Source: Flavobacterium sp.
GTDB lineage: Bacteria > Bacteroidota > Bacteroidia > Flavobacteriales > Flavobacteriaceae
Direction of reading: 5' to 3'
NCBI GenBank assembly: GCA_014379405.1
Contig: JACMLU010000025.1
Coordinates: forward strand, 186,001-250,000
DNA: 64,000 bases
How positions within the stretch are numbered: the first letter of the stretch is position 1; each line of letters opens with the position of its first letter. A program made the position numbers and the translations under genes. The notes beneath the pieces are model-generated. The model did not search any database. It was not told where the DNA came from and saw only the letters and a program-made list of their open reading frames with translations. Of the stretch, positions 35,615 to 46,370 are shown in pieces.

Positions 35615-36595
35615 TTATTGTTGTTGCTGTTCTTGCTGCTTCTGTTGGTGTTGGAGCTGAACATGATGTTGTTCGAGATAATCCAGTTGCGCTTGTTCCT
35701 CTACGGACATTTTTTGGAGCTGTACGTTATTGATTTCTTCAAATTGTCTTCCGTCTTCGTAGCCAATAGACACAGAAACCGAAAGTGTTTGTTTGGCAAA
35801 TCCCTTGAAAGTTCCCTTTACAAGTGTGCAATCATAGAAATTTCTTCCCACCGAAAGTTTAACGTGATTGTCCATTGTCCAGATATTGTTGGTTGGATCC
35901 AATCCTAGCCAGCCTTGCGTTGGAGTGTAAATTTCTACCCAAGCATGTGTGGCACCTTCTCCTCTAAGACCACTTTCGTTTGGGCAAACATAGCCACTAA
36001 CGTATCTTGAAGGAATTCCAACAGTACGCAAAAGCTGAAGCAGGACATGGGCAAAATCTTGGCAAACTCCCTTTCGGATTTCCAAAATTTCGTCAAGGGT
36101 AGTTTGTACGGTGGTAATCCCCTTAGTATAGGTGAAGTGTTTATATATGTATTCATTGCATTCTTGAGCAATGGCCACTATGGATTTCCCTGGGAGATTT
36201 ATTTTTTTTAAAATAAGGTTGATTTGTTTTTGCTTACTGATAGTTTCGGGATAACATAGACGCTGCAATAAAATGCTGTTTACTTTTTCAATAGCCAAAT
36301 CTTCTACCGTGGTAGCGTCTATTTCTGGGATTTTGAGCGAATGATTGACACGCACCAACATCCGAGATTCTATGGTCATTTCGGTGTGAGCATCCAAATT
36401 ATTGAAATTTCCCACCCGGTTTCCATAATAATCTAGCGAAATTTCCACATTAGGATTATGACTTATTGAAATCTGGTGTTGTAGTACATCTTGATTGTCA
36501 AAGTTATGCGGAAACAATCGAATTTCATTGATACTTTCTTTTATGGGCCAAGTGTATTGGTACTTTGTGATGTGAACTATTTTGAAGACTGCCAT
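35615..36595 (-). CDS. Transglutaminase-like protein (bacterial N-terminal domain type)
   Basis: 326 residues. N-terminal beta domain (FKIVHITKYQYTWPIKESIN), then the transglutaminase core with catalytic Cys in EIRKGVCQDFAHVLLQLLR, His in ATHAWVEIYTP and Asp in LGLDPTNN. The C-terminus is a Gln-rich tail. The gene follows the alpha-E gene by 5 bp and the ATP-grasp gene; this trio recurs widely in bacteria and is suspected to make or modify peptides, but no substrate is established. Confidence 0.92.
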   Translation of the reverse strand: MAVFKIVHITKYQYTWPIKESINEIRLFPHNFDNQDVLQHQISISHNPNVEISLDYYGNRVGNFNNLDAHTEMTIESRMLVRVNHSLKIPEIDATTVEDLAIEKVNSILLQRLCYPETISKQKQINLILKKINLPGKSIVAIAQECNEYIYKHFTYTKGITTVQTTLDEILEIRKGVCQDFAHVLLQLLRTVGIPSRYVSGYVCPNESGLRGEGATHAWVEIYTPTQGWLGLDPTNNIWTMDNHVKLSVGRNFYDCTLVKGTFKGFAKQTLSVSVSIGYEDGRQFEEINNVQLQKMSVEEQAQLDYLEQHHVQLQHQQKQQEQQQQ

Positions 36596-36600
36596 TTTTT

Positions 36601-37554
36601 TTAGGTATAGGAGAAGAATAGTTTAGAAAAATCTGTCGAAAATTGTATCAATTGTTTCTTTGTTTCGTCCAAAACATCTTCTAATTGTTTGTTGGTCAGG
36701 TTGTAATAATCTGTAAATTCAATCAAGCTTTTTAACCTTCCGAATTGATTTTGCAAGGTTCGTGCTTCGCTCGAGTTGTTGTCCATAATTAGATAATCCA
36801 AATACTTGTCTATGTATTCTAATATGTAAATTACAGAATGAGAAAAATCCCTGTTGAAAATCACGTGTTGTACCACTTTGCGATTGTGGGAAATATTGCT
36901 GTAACTTTTCAAATATTGTTCATAACCCGATAGTGATAACAATAATCTTCTCCAGTGCAATAAATCTTCTTCTCCTTCAAGATTATAATTAATGGGTTTA
37001 TAATACGCCTGTGTCATCGAAATGGTTTGCAAACAACGTTCTATATTTTTGCCAATACTTGAAAAGCACCAGCCCATACCTCTTGGCATCGTAACATGCA
37101 ATATGCCGTTGTATAGCAAAAGATCTTCTTTAAGTTCGGTAATAACGCTAAGTGCTTCATGGGTTTCTAGTTTTTTAGACAATTCAGGTGTATTCATGAA
37201 ATGATACATAGAGTTGATGTGCTCCCAAAGTTCTTTTGTTATTTTGTCTTGGGAACCTCTAGCGTTTTCTCGAGCTTTAACCACAAGATTTTTAACGGAA
37301 TTGCTGTTTTGATTGTCACAAATGATGTACTTCAACACGAAATTAGTATCATATTGAGACTGTACTATTTGATTTTTGGACAAATCAGTGTAATATTCCA
37401 ATAAAGGCTTATATCCTTGGGAATCATTCATTTCTTTATCAAAAGACAAGATGTAGAATGTGTTTAGCGTGAGAAGCATTCCATCCGCTCTTTCCATATA
37501 TCTGTTGAGCCAGAACATTCCATCTGCAACTCGGCTGAGCATATTTGTTTTCAT
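36601..37554 (-). CDS. Alpha-E domain protein (DUF403)
   Basis: 317 residues, all alpha-helical, starting MLSRVADGMFWLNRYMERAD, the hallmark of the alpha-E family; the C-terminal half contains GRLKSLIEFTDYYNL-type helices. No enzymatic motif. It lies between the ATP-grasp gene and the transglutaminase gene, its constant partners. Confidence 0.92.
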   Translation of the reverse strand: MKTNMLSRVADGMFWLNRYMERADGMLLTLNTFYILSFDKEMNDSQGYKPLLEYYTDLSKNQIVQSQYDTNFVLKYIICDNQNSNSVKNLVVKARENARGSQDKITKELWEHINSMYHFMNTPELSKKLETHEALSVITELKEDLLLYNGILHVTMPRGMGWCFSSIGKNIERCLQTISMTQAYYKPINYNLEGEEDLLHWRRLLLSLSGYEQYLKSYSNISHNRKVVQHVIFNRDFSHSVIYILEYIDKYLDYLIMDNNSSEARTLQNQFGRLKSLIEFTDYYNLTNKQLEDVLDETKKQLIQFSTDFSKLFFSYT

Positions 37555-37566
37555 CTTAATTTGTCA

Positions 37567-37611
37567 TTGCGAGGAACGACCTGTCCGCCGTGGCGGAAGC
37601 AATCTCATCCT
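37567..37611. repeat. Dispersed Bacteroidota repeat (ATTGCGAGGAACG type)
   Basis: The 73-bp gap between the ATP-grasp and alpha-E genes holds CATTGCGAGGAACGA, a small hairpin TCCGCC-gt-GGCGGA and AGCAATCTC. From memory this CATTGCGAGGAACGAAGCAATC unit is common between genes in Bacteroidota. Confidence 0.55.
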
Positions 37612-37627
37612 CTTGTTAATACAATTT

Positions 37628-39073
37628 TTATTCTATTATCCAAGTGTCTTTACTTCCTCCACCTTGAGAAGAATTGACCACTAAAGAACCTTCGGTCAAT
37701 GCTACTCTTGTCAGTCCACCTGGGACAATTTCCACGCCATTAGGACCACACAAAGCATAAGGTCTTAAATCTACGTGGCGCAGTTTTAGCTCGCCGTCAA
37801 TCAAGCAAGGTACCGTGCTGAGTTGAATGATGGGTTGGGCAATGAAATTTCGAGGATTGGCCAAAATAGCAATTTTTCCTTTTTCGAGCTCTTCTTCAGT
37901 AGCTTTATTTCCCATAATCATTCCGTATCCACCACTTTGATTGGTTTCCTTGATGACCATATTACCCATGTCGGCAAATACCAGTTCCCGTTCCTCTAAG
38001 TTTTCCATTTGATAAGTAGGAACGTTTTTAAGTATGGGCTCTTCGTTGAGATAAAATTTAATCATATCGGGAACATAAGCATAAACAGCTTTGTCATCGG
38101 CAACACCATTCCCAACAGCATTGACTAAAGCAACATTGCCCTGTTTATAGGCACTTATAAGACCAGGGACGCCCAAGGTACTTTCGGGTTTAAAGACCAA
38201 AGGATCCAGATAATCATCATCCAAACGTCTGTAAATTACGTCCACTTGTTGTAAACCCGAAGTGGTTTTCATATACACTCTGTTGTTGTTTACAACTAGA
38301 TCACGTCCTTCTACCAGTGGAACTCCCATTTGTCTTGCCAAAAAGGTGTGCTCGTAATATGCAGAATTATAAATACCCGGTGTTAGCAAAACTACATTTG
38401 GATTCGAAATGTTTCTAGGAGACATCGAAATCAAGATGTTGTGCAAAATCATAGGATATTTCCCCACCATACTCACGTGGTTGGAAGAAAGCATTTCGGG
38501 AAAAATTCTTTTTGTAATTTCTCTATTTTCCAGCATATAGCTCACGCCACTCGGACATCTAAGATTGTCTTCCAAAACATAAAATTCTCCTTTTGCGCCT
38601 CGAATCAAATCAATTCCGGCAATATGGATGTGTATGTTATGAGGCAATTTTACACCGTGTACTTCCTGTAGATAGTGCGGACATGAGGATACCAAAGCCG
38701 CAGGAATTAACCCTTCTTTGATGATAAGTTGTTCGTTGTAGATGTCTTCCAAGAACAAATTAAGTGCTTTTAGCCTTTGTTTTATCCCTGATTCTACTTC
38801 GGACCATTCTTTTTGGGTAATAATTCTCGGGATGATGTCAAACGGAAAAATTCTTTCGATTCCTTGATTGTCATCGCTGTAAACCGTAAAAGTAATACCC
38901 TGACTCATAAAGAAATCAGCTGCTTGTTTTTGTTTTTGAGTTAAATTTTCGGGATTAAGGTTTTGAATGGTTTGCAGCACTTTGGAATAAGAGCTTCGAA
39001 CTCCTTTACTAGAAAACATTTCATCCCAACCATTAGGGTTTAATTTAGGTATCGACTTCACCATATCTTTCAT
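37628..39073 (-). CDS. Circularly permuted ATP-grasp type 2 protein (DUF404/DUF407)
   Basis: 481 residues. Motifs of the family are RIITQKEWSEVESGIKQR (about 95-112), DLIRGAKGEFYVLEDNLRCPSGVSYMLENR (split, about 155-184), VYRRLDDDYLDP and ESNQSGGYGM-like glycine loop near 390. It should use ATP to join a carboxyl group and an amine. It is first in the three-gene operon with the alpha-E and transglutaminase genes. Confidence 0.93.
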   Translation of the reverse strand: MKDMVKSIPKLNPNGWDEMFSSKGVRSSYSKVLQTIQNLNPENLTQKQKQAADFFMSQGITFTVYSDDNQGIERIFPFDIIPRIITQKEWSEVESGIKQRLKALNLFLEDIYNEQLIIKEGLIPAALVSSCPHYLQEVHGVKLPHNIHIHIAGIDLIRGAKGEFYVLEDNLRCPSGVSYMLENREITKRIFPEMLSSNHVSMVGKYPMILHNILISMSPRNISNPNVVLLTPGIYNSAYYEHTFLARQMGVPLVEGRDLVVNNNRVYMKTTSGLQQVDVIYRRLDDDYLDPLVFKPESTLGVPGLISAYKQGNVALVNAVGNGVADDKAVYAYVPDMIKFYLNEEPILKNVPTYQMENLEERELVFADMGNMVIKETNQSGGYGMIMGNKATEEELEKGKIAILANPRNFIAQPIIQLSTVPCLIDGELKLRHVDLRPYALCGPNGVEIVPGGLTRVALTEGSLVVNSSQGGGSKDTWIIE

Positions 39074-39521
39074 TGTTAAATAGTAATACTTTTTGCTGTT
39101 TTTGTTGTAAAAAACAGTGATTTAAAACAAATTTATTATTTTATTTTTGCTATAATGTCTTTTTCGTTGAATATTTAACAACTTATGTCATATTCGTTAT
39201 TTTGCCAATTATTTTTGGTAATTATATTTTTTTTCAATCTCGTTTTTTCTATTCTGCAATTATAAAAAGAGGTTAAATGCTAAACAACCCCTTTTTTTAT
39301 AGGGTATATTTGTAAAAATAATTAATAATTATGAATTAAAGGTATTTTTAAATAGGGGATGTTGGTATAATTAATGTTTTTAATTTGGGTAACCTGATTA
39401 TTAATTCGATTTACCCGATATTATTCTTAATTTAAGAGACCTATAGGCCTTAAAGTGTATTTTTTTATACTAATTTCAATTTAATTGGCATTATATGCAA
39501 AAAATCATCGTTATGAAATTG
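39074..39521. other. AT-rich intergenic region, 448 bp
   Basis: No credible gene. On the minus strand TAAATTTG (39135-39128) is a candidate -7 box for the ATP-grasp operon. On the plus strand TATATTTG (39305-39312) also fits the consensus, but no open frame follows it before the convergent gene at 39522; I see nothing else structured. Confidence 0.5.
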
Positions 39522-40364
39522 TCATTTTTTGAAGGAAGATTGTATGGCTTTGAATATTTCTTCAGTTGACAAGGAACCACTAACAATTAATCTCCTGATG
39601 GTGTATAGTGGCTCATTTGGGTCACCCTTGGTGGACAGGATAAAGGCAAGTTGGTAACCATTACTTTTCAGTTTAGGAATGCCCGCCTTGTTCCAAATAC
39701 CCGATGGATAGGCAAAATAATTCACGGGTTTTCCGGTAATGGATTCTAATTGTTTTTTTGGATTTAGAAGCTGGATATCCCAATCTTTCCCTTTGTATTT
39801 TGTTATCGGATGATGATCCCAAGAATGTGCACCAATACTATGCCCGTTGTCCGATAAATTCTTGATTTGTGTTTTGGTCATGTATCCGGGGCGATTAATT
39901 GAAACCGTCATAATAAAAAATACGCCCTTGAAACCATATTTGTTCATTTCGGCAGCGCCAATACTGAACTGTTCTTCGCGAGTATCATCAAAAGTAATCA
40001 TTACGGGTTTAGAAGGTAATTTTCCGTTGTGAGTTAAATATTCATCCAGTTGAGCAGGTAAAATAGAGTGAAATCCATTTTCTGATAATGCTTTCATTTG
40101 CTGTGCAAAAGCTGTAGGAGTCACGGAATATGTTCTCATATTGTCACCATCACTGGCAAGAATATTCCGGATGCGATGGTAGCACAACACAGGAATTTCT
40201 GGTTTTTGAAGAATAGTTGTCAGACTAGATACTGGTTTTCTTTGCTCATCCTTTTTGACTTGCAATTTAATAAAAGGAGCCTCTTTTTTTAATGCATCGG
40301 GTTTAGATTGACATCCTGCCAAAAATAGAAGTCCAACAAGAAATGGGAACAGAATATTTTTCAT
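39522..40364 (-). CDS. Polysaccharide deacetylase lipoprotein (NodB fold)
   Basis: 280 residues with a lipobox (LLFLAGC, Cys 18). The NodB domain shows the catalytic/metal motif ITFDDTREEQ (Asp-Asp), HSIGAHSWDHHPIT (HxxxH type) and FAYPSGIWNK. Such enzymes remove N- or O-acetyl groups from chitin-like or surface polysaccharides. It follows the gene at 40387 by 22 bp and is probably co-transcribed with it. Confidence 0.9.
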   Translation of the reverse strand: MKNILFPFLVGLLFLAGCQSKPDALKKEAPFIKLQVKKDEQRKPVSSLTTILQKPEIPVLCYHRIRNILASDGDNMRTYSVTPTAFAQQMKALSENGFHSILPAQLDEYLTHNGKLPSKPVMITFDDTREEQFSIGAAEMNKYGFKGVFFIMTVSINRPGYMTKTQIKNLSDNGHSIGAHSWDHHPITKYKGKDWDIQLLNPKKQLESITGKPVNYFAYPSGIWNKAGIPKLKSNGYQLAFILSTKGDPNEPLYTIRRLIVSGSLSTEEIFKAIQSSFKK

Positions 40365-40386
40365 GATTCAAAAGGATTGCCACAAA

Positions 40387-41439
<1,053 letters not shown>

Positions 41440-41613
41440 AAGGCAGTATTTTTAGTTGCCAAATAAAGATAAGGAATTTAAAATCTAATTCTAACTTATA
41501 ATGAAATATATTGGTCTGATTTTTTTAAACCTAAGCCCTAATATTAGGGAAACGAAAAAACCAAGAATTAGTGAGATGGAAAAAAAACTATTGTTTGAAG
41601 GTATTTTATATTG

Positions 41614-41685
41614 TAGCCCCGCCGAGAATCGAACTCGGATCAAAAGTTTAGGAAACTCCCATTCTATCCGTTGAACTACGGGGCT
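41614..41685 (-). tRNA. tRNA-Arg (anticodon CCT)
   Basis: On the minus strand a 72-nt cloverleaf: acceptor AGCCCCG/CGGGGCT with discriminator A, D stem GTTC/GAAT, anticodon stem GGAGT/ACTTT around loop TTCCTAA (anticodon CCT), and T arm CCGAG-TTCGATT-CTCGG. The CCA end is not encoded. It reads AGG codons. Confidence 0.95.
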
Positions 41686-41898
41686 AAAAACCAATATCTC
41701 TATAAATGCCCTATTTTTTTGGGCTTTCTGGAATACAGCTTGATTCGTTTAGCTTCACAAATGTATCAAATTTATTTGATTCACATATTTTAAAAAAAGA
41801 GTGATTTAATGCGATTTTGAGCACTGATTTTAGAAATTTTAAAGGCAAAAACAGAGTCGAAAACAATAAGTTAAATCACCTAACAAAAGATAGTATTC

Positions 41899-41928
41899 GA
41901 TTATATTTTGACAGTATAGTATCTTTTT
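41899..41928 (+). promoter_or_regulatory. Candidate operator A, upstream of mannan block 1
   Basis: GATTATATTTTGACAGTATA followed by GTATCTTTTT matches the site at 58476-58505 in 26 of 30 positions. It ends 60 bp before the start codon at 41989, against 56 bp for the other copy. A weak -7-like TATATTTA (41945-41952) follows AGTATC at 21 bp, against 22 bp to TATTATTG in the other copy. It may be bound by the AraC regulator encoded at 57414. Confidence 0.6.
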
Positions 41929-41988
41929 AAGACTATTAATATTTTATATTTACAAGATTATAATATTCTCAAATTAAGACCGTATAAT

Positions 41989-43086
41989 ATGATTTTTAGA
42001 AAAATTCAGCTTATAATTTTATTGATTTCCTTTTCATTCGTTTCCATTGCTCAAAATAAGGAAGAAACCCATTCATTTTTTGAATATCAGGGAAGAGTAG
42101 AAAAAATGCAAGACAATAAAGTGATTTTAGTTGGATCTGCTTCCTCTGTTTCGTTTGATTTTAAAGGAAATTCCTGTTCCATTTCCTTGCAAAGTCTAGT
42201 AGATCACCAAAATTATGTTTCCTTGGAACTCGATGGAAAATACATTGGGAGAATCCGAATCGAAAAAGGCGAAGCCAAATCATTTCCTGTCACCATTTCG
42301 GAAAAGAAAAACACACATCGTCTTTCTGTTTATAAAGCTACAGAAGCTGCCAATGGAGGAGTATTATTTGCAGGAACAACGGCGAAATTAATAGTAAGTC
42401 CAAGACCTAAAACTAAAAAGAGAATCGAACTCATAGGCGATTCCATTACTTGCGGATTTGGTAATGATGCCACAACAATTCCCTGTGGAACGGGCGATTG
42501 GTACGACCAGCACAACGCGTATTGGGCTTATGGACCAGTACTTTCAAGAGCTTTGGATATTGAATATGTATTGAGTTCCGTTTCGGGTTACGGAATGTAT
42601 CGCAACTGGAATGACGAGCATCTCGATGAGCCCATTATTCCTGATGTGTATGAAAATTTATATCTCGATAAAGACAGTTCTAAACCCTATGATTTTAAAT
42701 TTCAACCCGATTTAGTGAGCATTTGTTTGGGAACCAATGACCTTTCCGATGGCGATGGCAAAAAACCGAGATTGCCATTTAATGAAGAAAAATACGTTTC
42801 GAATTACATCGAATTTATCAAAACCGTGTACAAACACGCACCCAATACTCGAATCGTTTTGCTCAACAGTCCAATGGTTTTTGGAGCTCGGAATGTAACT
42901 ATGGTAAATTGTTTGAAAAAAATCATTCAAGCATTCGAAAATGATACAGTTCATAAAAAAATTGAATTATTCGAATTCCAACCAATGATTCCCAAAGGTT
43001 GCAATACTCATCCTGATATTGCCGATGATAAAGTGATGGCCGACCAATTAATTCCCTTTTTTAAAAAATTGTTAAATGAAAAATAA
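41989..43086 (+). CDS. CE2-like SGNH acetyl esterase
   Basis: 365 residues: signal peptide MIFRKIQLIILLISFSFVSIA; N-terminal jelly-roll (about 25-130), then an SGNH hydrolase domain with block I IELIGDSITCGFG (catalytic Ser about 149), GTND (block III) and HPD (block V). This two-domain layout is that of carbohydrate esterase family 2, which removes acetyl groups from xylan, mannan and glucomannan. It opens mannan block 1 and overlaps the next gene by 11 bp. Confidence 0.87.
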   Translation: MIFRKIQLIILLISFSFVSIAQNKEETHSFFEYQGRVEKMQDNKVILVGSASSVSFDFKGNSCSISLQSLVDHQNYVSLELDGKYIGRIRIEKGEAKSFPVTISEKKNTHRLSVYKATEAANGGVLFAGTTAKLIVSPRPKTKKRIELIGDSITCGFGNDATTIPCGTGDWYDQHNAYWAYGPVLSRALDIEYVLSSVSGYGMYRNWNDEHLDEPIIPDVYENLYLDKDSSKPYDFKFQPDLVSICLGTNDLSDGDGKKPRLPFNEEKYVSNYIEFIKTVYKHAPNTRIVLLNSPMVFGARNVTMVNCLKKIIQAFENDTVHKKIELFEFQPMIPKGCNTHPDIADDKVMADQLIPFFKKLLNEK

Positions 43087-44455
43087 TATAATCGCATTCG
43101 TTCTTTTCCTGATAATTTCAAATACGGCTTTCGCTAATGTTACGTTGCCGAATGTGTTTTCGGATAATATGGTTTTGCAGCGCAACGCCGAAGTCACCAT
43201 TTGGGGTTGGGCTAATCCGCAGGAAGAAGTCGTGATTACGCCAAGTTGGAACAATAAAACCTATAAAATTAAAGCCAGCAATCAGGCGAAATGGGAAATC
43301 AACATTCCCACTCCAAAAGAAGGCGGCCCTTTTTCTATTTCGATAAAAGGTTACAACGAAATCGTCTTGAAAAACATCTTGATTGGTGAAGTTTGGATCT
43401 GTTCCGGACAATCTAATATGGAAATGAACGCCAGCTGGGGAATTGAGAATGGCGACGAAGCGGTAAAAAATGCCGTGAATCCTAACATCCGATTTTTTTT
43501 AGTGCCAAAATTAACCGCCACAGTTCCTCAAAATAACATATCTGGAACTTGGACGGAATGCTCGCCCGAAACAATGAAATACTTCAGCGCTGTGGGTTAT
43601 TTCTTTGGAAAGCGTTTGCAGGAAGAATTGAAAGATGTGCCTATTGGTTTAATTTCGTCAAATTGGGGCGGAACGCCAGCTGAGATTTGGATGCCGGAAG
43701 AAGTGATTCAAAATGATGCCGTTTTATTGGAAGCCACCAAAACCCGAAAAGAAGAAAGATATGGACCAAACCAACCAGGGCGTGCTTTCAACGCAATGAT
43801 TTATCCGTTGACGGGATTCAAAATTGCAGGCGTGATTTGGTATCAAGGCGAAAGCAATGTGGGTTCATCTGTTTACGACAAAACTTTTTCTGCTCTAATC
43901 ACGTCTTGGAGAAAATTATGGAAATCCGATTTTCCGTTTTATTATGTTCAGATTGCGCCTTATAATTACGGTGAAAACCATTTTGGTGGCGCCATCATTC
44001 GCGATGCCCAACGAAAAGTGTTGCAAGATGTTCCGAATACCGGAATGGTAATGACCAGCGACATTTCGCCCATTGACGACATTCATCCAAAAGACAAGAA
44101 ATCCGTAGGAACTCGTTTGGCAAATTTGGCTTTGGCGAATACCTATAAAACCATTACGACATTGGTAAACGGACCACTTTATAAAGGAATTAAAATAGAA
44201 AAAAGTAAAATAACGGTCACTTTTGAGTATGCAGATGGCTTGTATTTTAAGGATAAAAAAGCCGATTTGTTTGAAGTTGCTGGAGCAGACGGTATTTTTT
44301 ATGAAGTTGTGGCAACTATTAATAACAACAATGTGATTTTACAATCAGATAAAGTGAAAAATCCAGTTAAAGTGCGTTTCGCTTGGAAAAACAATGCTCA
44401 ATCTCAACTTTTCAATAAAGCTAATTTACCAGCATCGTCCTTTATAACCGAATAA
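43076..44455 (+). CDS. Sialate O-acetylesterase-type (SASA) carbohydrate esterase
   Basis: 459 residues with a signal peptide (MKNNIIAFVLFLIISNTAFA). After an N-terminal beta domain comes EVWICSGQSNMEM (nucleophile Ser about 118), VIWYQGESNV and DIHPKDK with the Asp/His pair. The family removes O-acetyl groups from sugars; in this locus acetylated mannan is the likely target rather than sialic acid. It is translationally coupled to the CE2-like gene by an 11-bp overlap. Confidence 0.88.
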   Translation: MKNNIIAFVLFLIISNTAFANVTLPNVFSDNMVLQRNAEVTIWGWANPQEEVVITPSWNNKTYKIKASNQAKWEINIPTPKEGGPFSISIKGYNEIVLKNILIGEVWICSGQSNMEMNASWGIENGDEAVKNAVNPNIRFFLVPKLTATVPQNNISGTWTECSPETMKYFSAVGYFFGKRLQEELKDVPIGLISSNWGGTPAEIWMPEEVIQNDAVLLEATKTRKEERYGPNQPGRAFNAMIYPLTGFKIAGVIWYQGESNVGSSVYDKTFSALITSWRKLWKSDFPFYYVQIAPYNYGENHFGGAIIRDAQRKVLQDVPNTGMVMTSDISPIDDIHPKDKKSVGTRLANLALANTYKTITTLVNGPLYKGIKIEKSKITVTFEYADGLYFKDKKADLFEVAGADGIFYEVVATINNNNVILQSDKVKNPVKVRFAWKNNAQSQLFNKANLPASSFITE

Positions 44456-44558
44456 ATTATTCTTGTCCGCAAAAATTTTGCTTCGCTCTAAACCAAGAGA
44501 ATGGATGAAATAATTAGTGCAAACATTAAAAAAAAATGATAATATTGACTTTTATTTT

Positions 44559-46370
44559 ATGAAAAAATATAAAATTATAATTCTTTTAATAGTTTTTCAT
44601 TTTCTAATAAATGGAAATACTGTATTGGCTCAAACGGCTATGATTAGTCCTGCTGATCGAAAAACCGAAAGTTTGAATGGCCAATGGAATGCAATTATTG
44701 ACCCAACTAATACAGGAGAATGGAGAAAATTTTGGGAAGAAAAAAAGCCAGAGAAAAAAACCGATTTTTCAGAATATTCGTTTGAAGGGAGTTTGGTTTT
44801 GAACGTCCCAGCAGATTTTAATTCACAGCTGTCCGAATTGAATTATTATGAGGGAATTGTTTGGTACAAAAAAACATTTACCTATCCTGTAAAGAATGGT
44901 AAACGCTTGTTTTTGCATTTTGGCGCAGTCAATTATAAGGCAGATGTTTATTTGAATGGTAAACTTTTAGGTAGTCACGAAGGAGGTTTTACTCCCTTTC
45001 AATTTGAGATTACGAATTTGGTTAATGCTTCCGAAAACTCAGTGGTGGTTAGAGTGAATAGCAAACGACTCAAAGACGGAATTCCCGGCGAAGGATACGA
45101 CTGGTTTAATTATGGAGGAATTACAAGAGAAGTGACTATTATAGAAACACCAATGTCGTTTATTGAAGATTATTCTATTCAATTAAAAAAGAATTCAAAT
45201 AATGAAGTTTTAGGATGGGTAAAGGTAACTGGAGCTACTGGAGTCCAAAAAATAAAAGTAAGCATTCCCGAATTAAACTTGAATTACACTACAAAAACAG
45301 ATGTAAATGGATATGCGGTAGTGCAATTTAAGTCAAATTTTACCCTTTGGAGCCCTGAAAATCCAACTTTATACAAAATAATTATTAGTAGCGAATCGGA
45401 TAGTGTTACAGATCAAATTGGATTTAGAAACATTGAGGTAAAGGGCGCAAAAATAGTTCTCAATGGGAAACCTATTTTTATAAAAGCTATCAATTTTCAC
45501 GAAGAAATGCCATTGCGTGGAGCAAAAGCCTATTCTGAGGAAGATGCTCTTTTGCTTTTGAATTGGGCAAAAGAATTGGGTTGTAATTTGGTAAGATTGG
45601 CACATTATCCCCACAGTGAACACACGGTTCGTTTGGCCGAAAAAATGGGGGTGATGGTTTGGGAAGAATTACCGATTTACCAACATATCGAGTTTTCGGC
45701 AGTTGGTGTGGAGCAAAAAATGGATTTGATGCTCAAAGAAATGATTAAAAGAGACAAAAACCGTTGTGGAATAATCGTGTGGAGTTTGTCTAATGAAACG
45801 TATCAGTTTACAGAAAATCGAGATAATGCTTTAATAAAATTATCCAAACAATGCAAAATACTCGATCCAACACGACTTACAACAACAGTGATTTGTACAC
45901 AAGGCTATACCAATAATGAATTTAATGTATGGGATCCACTTTACAATTATTTTGATGTGATTTCAATAAATGAATATTTAGGTTGGTACACACCTTGGCA
46001 AGGGCTGCCAAAGGAAACAAAATGGAAATTGGTAAACAGCAATAAACCTGTCATCATTTCGGAGTTTGGTGGGGAAGCGCTTTACGGCAATACTGCTGAA
46101 CCAAAAGATGCAGCTTCTTCTTGGAACGAATCGTATCAGGAGCAGATTTACAAGGATCAAATCGAGATGTTTGCAACGGTTCCTAATTTGGCTGGAGTAT
46201 GTCCGTGGATTTTATGTGATTTTCGCTCTTTATCGCGATTGCACCCAGTGTATCAAAAGGGCTGGAACAGGAAAGGACTGCTATCTGATAAGGGTGAAAA
46301 GAAAAAAGCTTGGTACGTTTTGAAAGCGTATTATGAAAATGAGAATAATAATATTGAAAATAAAAAATAA
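44559..46370 (+). CDS. Glycoside hydrolase family 2 (about 600 residues)
   Basis: 603 residues from ATG 44559 (signal peptide MKKYKIIILLIVFHFLINGN onward); an upstream start at 44517 adds a non-signal stretch and is less likely. Sugar-binding jelly-roll (about 40-190), immunoglobulin-like domain and TIM barrel with acid/base Glu 413 (SLSNETYQ) and nucleophile Glu 502 (IISEFGGEA). The short three-domain form occurs among beta-glucuronidase, beta-galactosidase and beta-mannosidase relatives, so the linkage cut is not certain; the locus suggests a beta-mannan side chain or terminus. Its stop overlaps the GH3 start by one base. Confidence 0.88.
   Translation: MKKYKIIILLIVFHFLINGNTVLAQTAMISPADRKTESLNGQWNAIIDPTNTGEWRKFWEEKKPEKKTDFSEYSFEGSLVLNVPADFNSQLSELNYYEGIVWYKKTFTYPVKNGKRLFLHFGAVNYKADVYLNGKLLGSHEGGFTPFQFEITNLVNASENSVVVRVNSKRLKDGIPGEGYDWFNYGGITREVTIIETPMSFIEDYSIQLKKNSNNEVLGWVKVTGATGVQKIKVSIPELNLNYTTKTDVNGYAVVQFKSNFTLWSPENPTLYKIIISSESDSVTDQIGFRNIEVKGAKIVLNGKPIFIKAINFHEEMPLRGAKAYSEEDALLLLNWAKELGCNLVRLAHYPHSEHTVRLAEKMGVMVWEELPIYQHIEFSAVGVEQKMDLMLKEMIKRDKNRCGIIVWSLSNETYQFTENRDNALIKLSKQCKILDPTRLTTTVICTQGYTNNEFNVWDPLYNYFDVISINEYLGWYTPWQGLPKETKWKLVNSNKPVIISEFGGEALYGNTAEPKDAASSWNESYQEQIYKDQIEMFATVPNLAGVCPWILCDFRSLSRLHPVYQKGWNRKGLLSDKGEKKKAWYVLKAYYENENNNIENKK

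Noticed and set aside
39305..39312. Promoter for a small RNA or gene in the 39.1-39.5 kb gap
   Set aside because: A lone -7-like box on the plus strand with no -33 element, no ORF and no terminator behind it.
43076..44455. Sialic acid metabolism as the role of the SASA esterase
   Set aside because: No sialidase, lyase or NAG/NeuAc genes nearby; the mannan context makes removal of mannan acetyl groups more likely.
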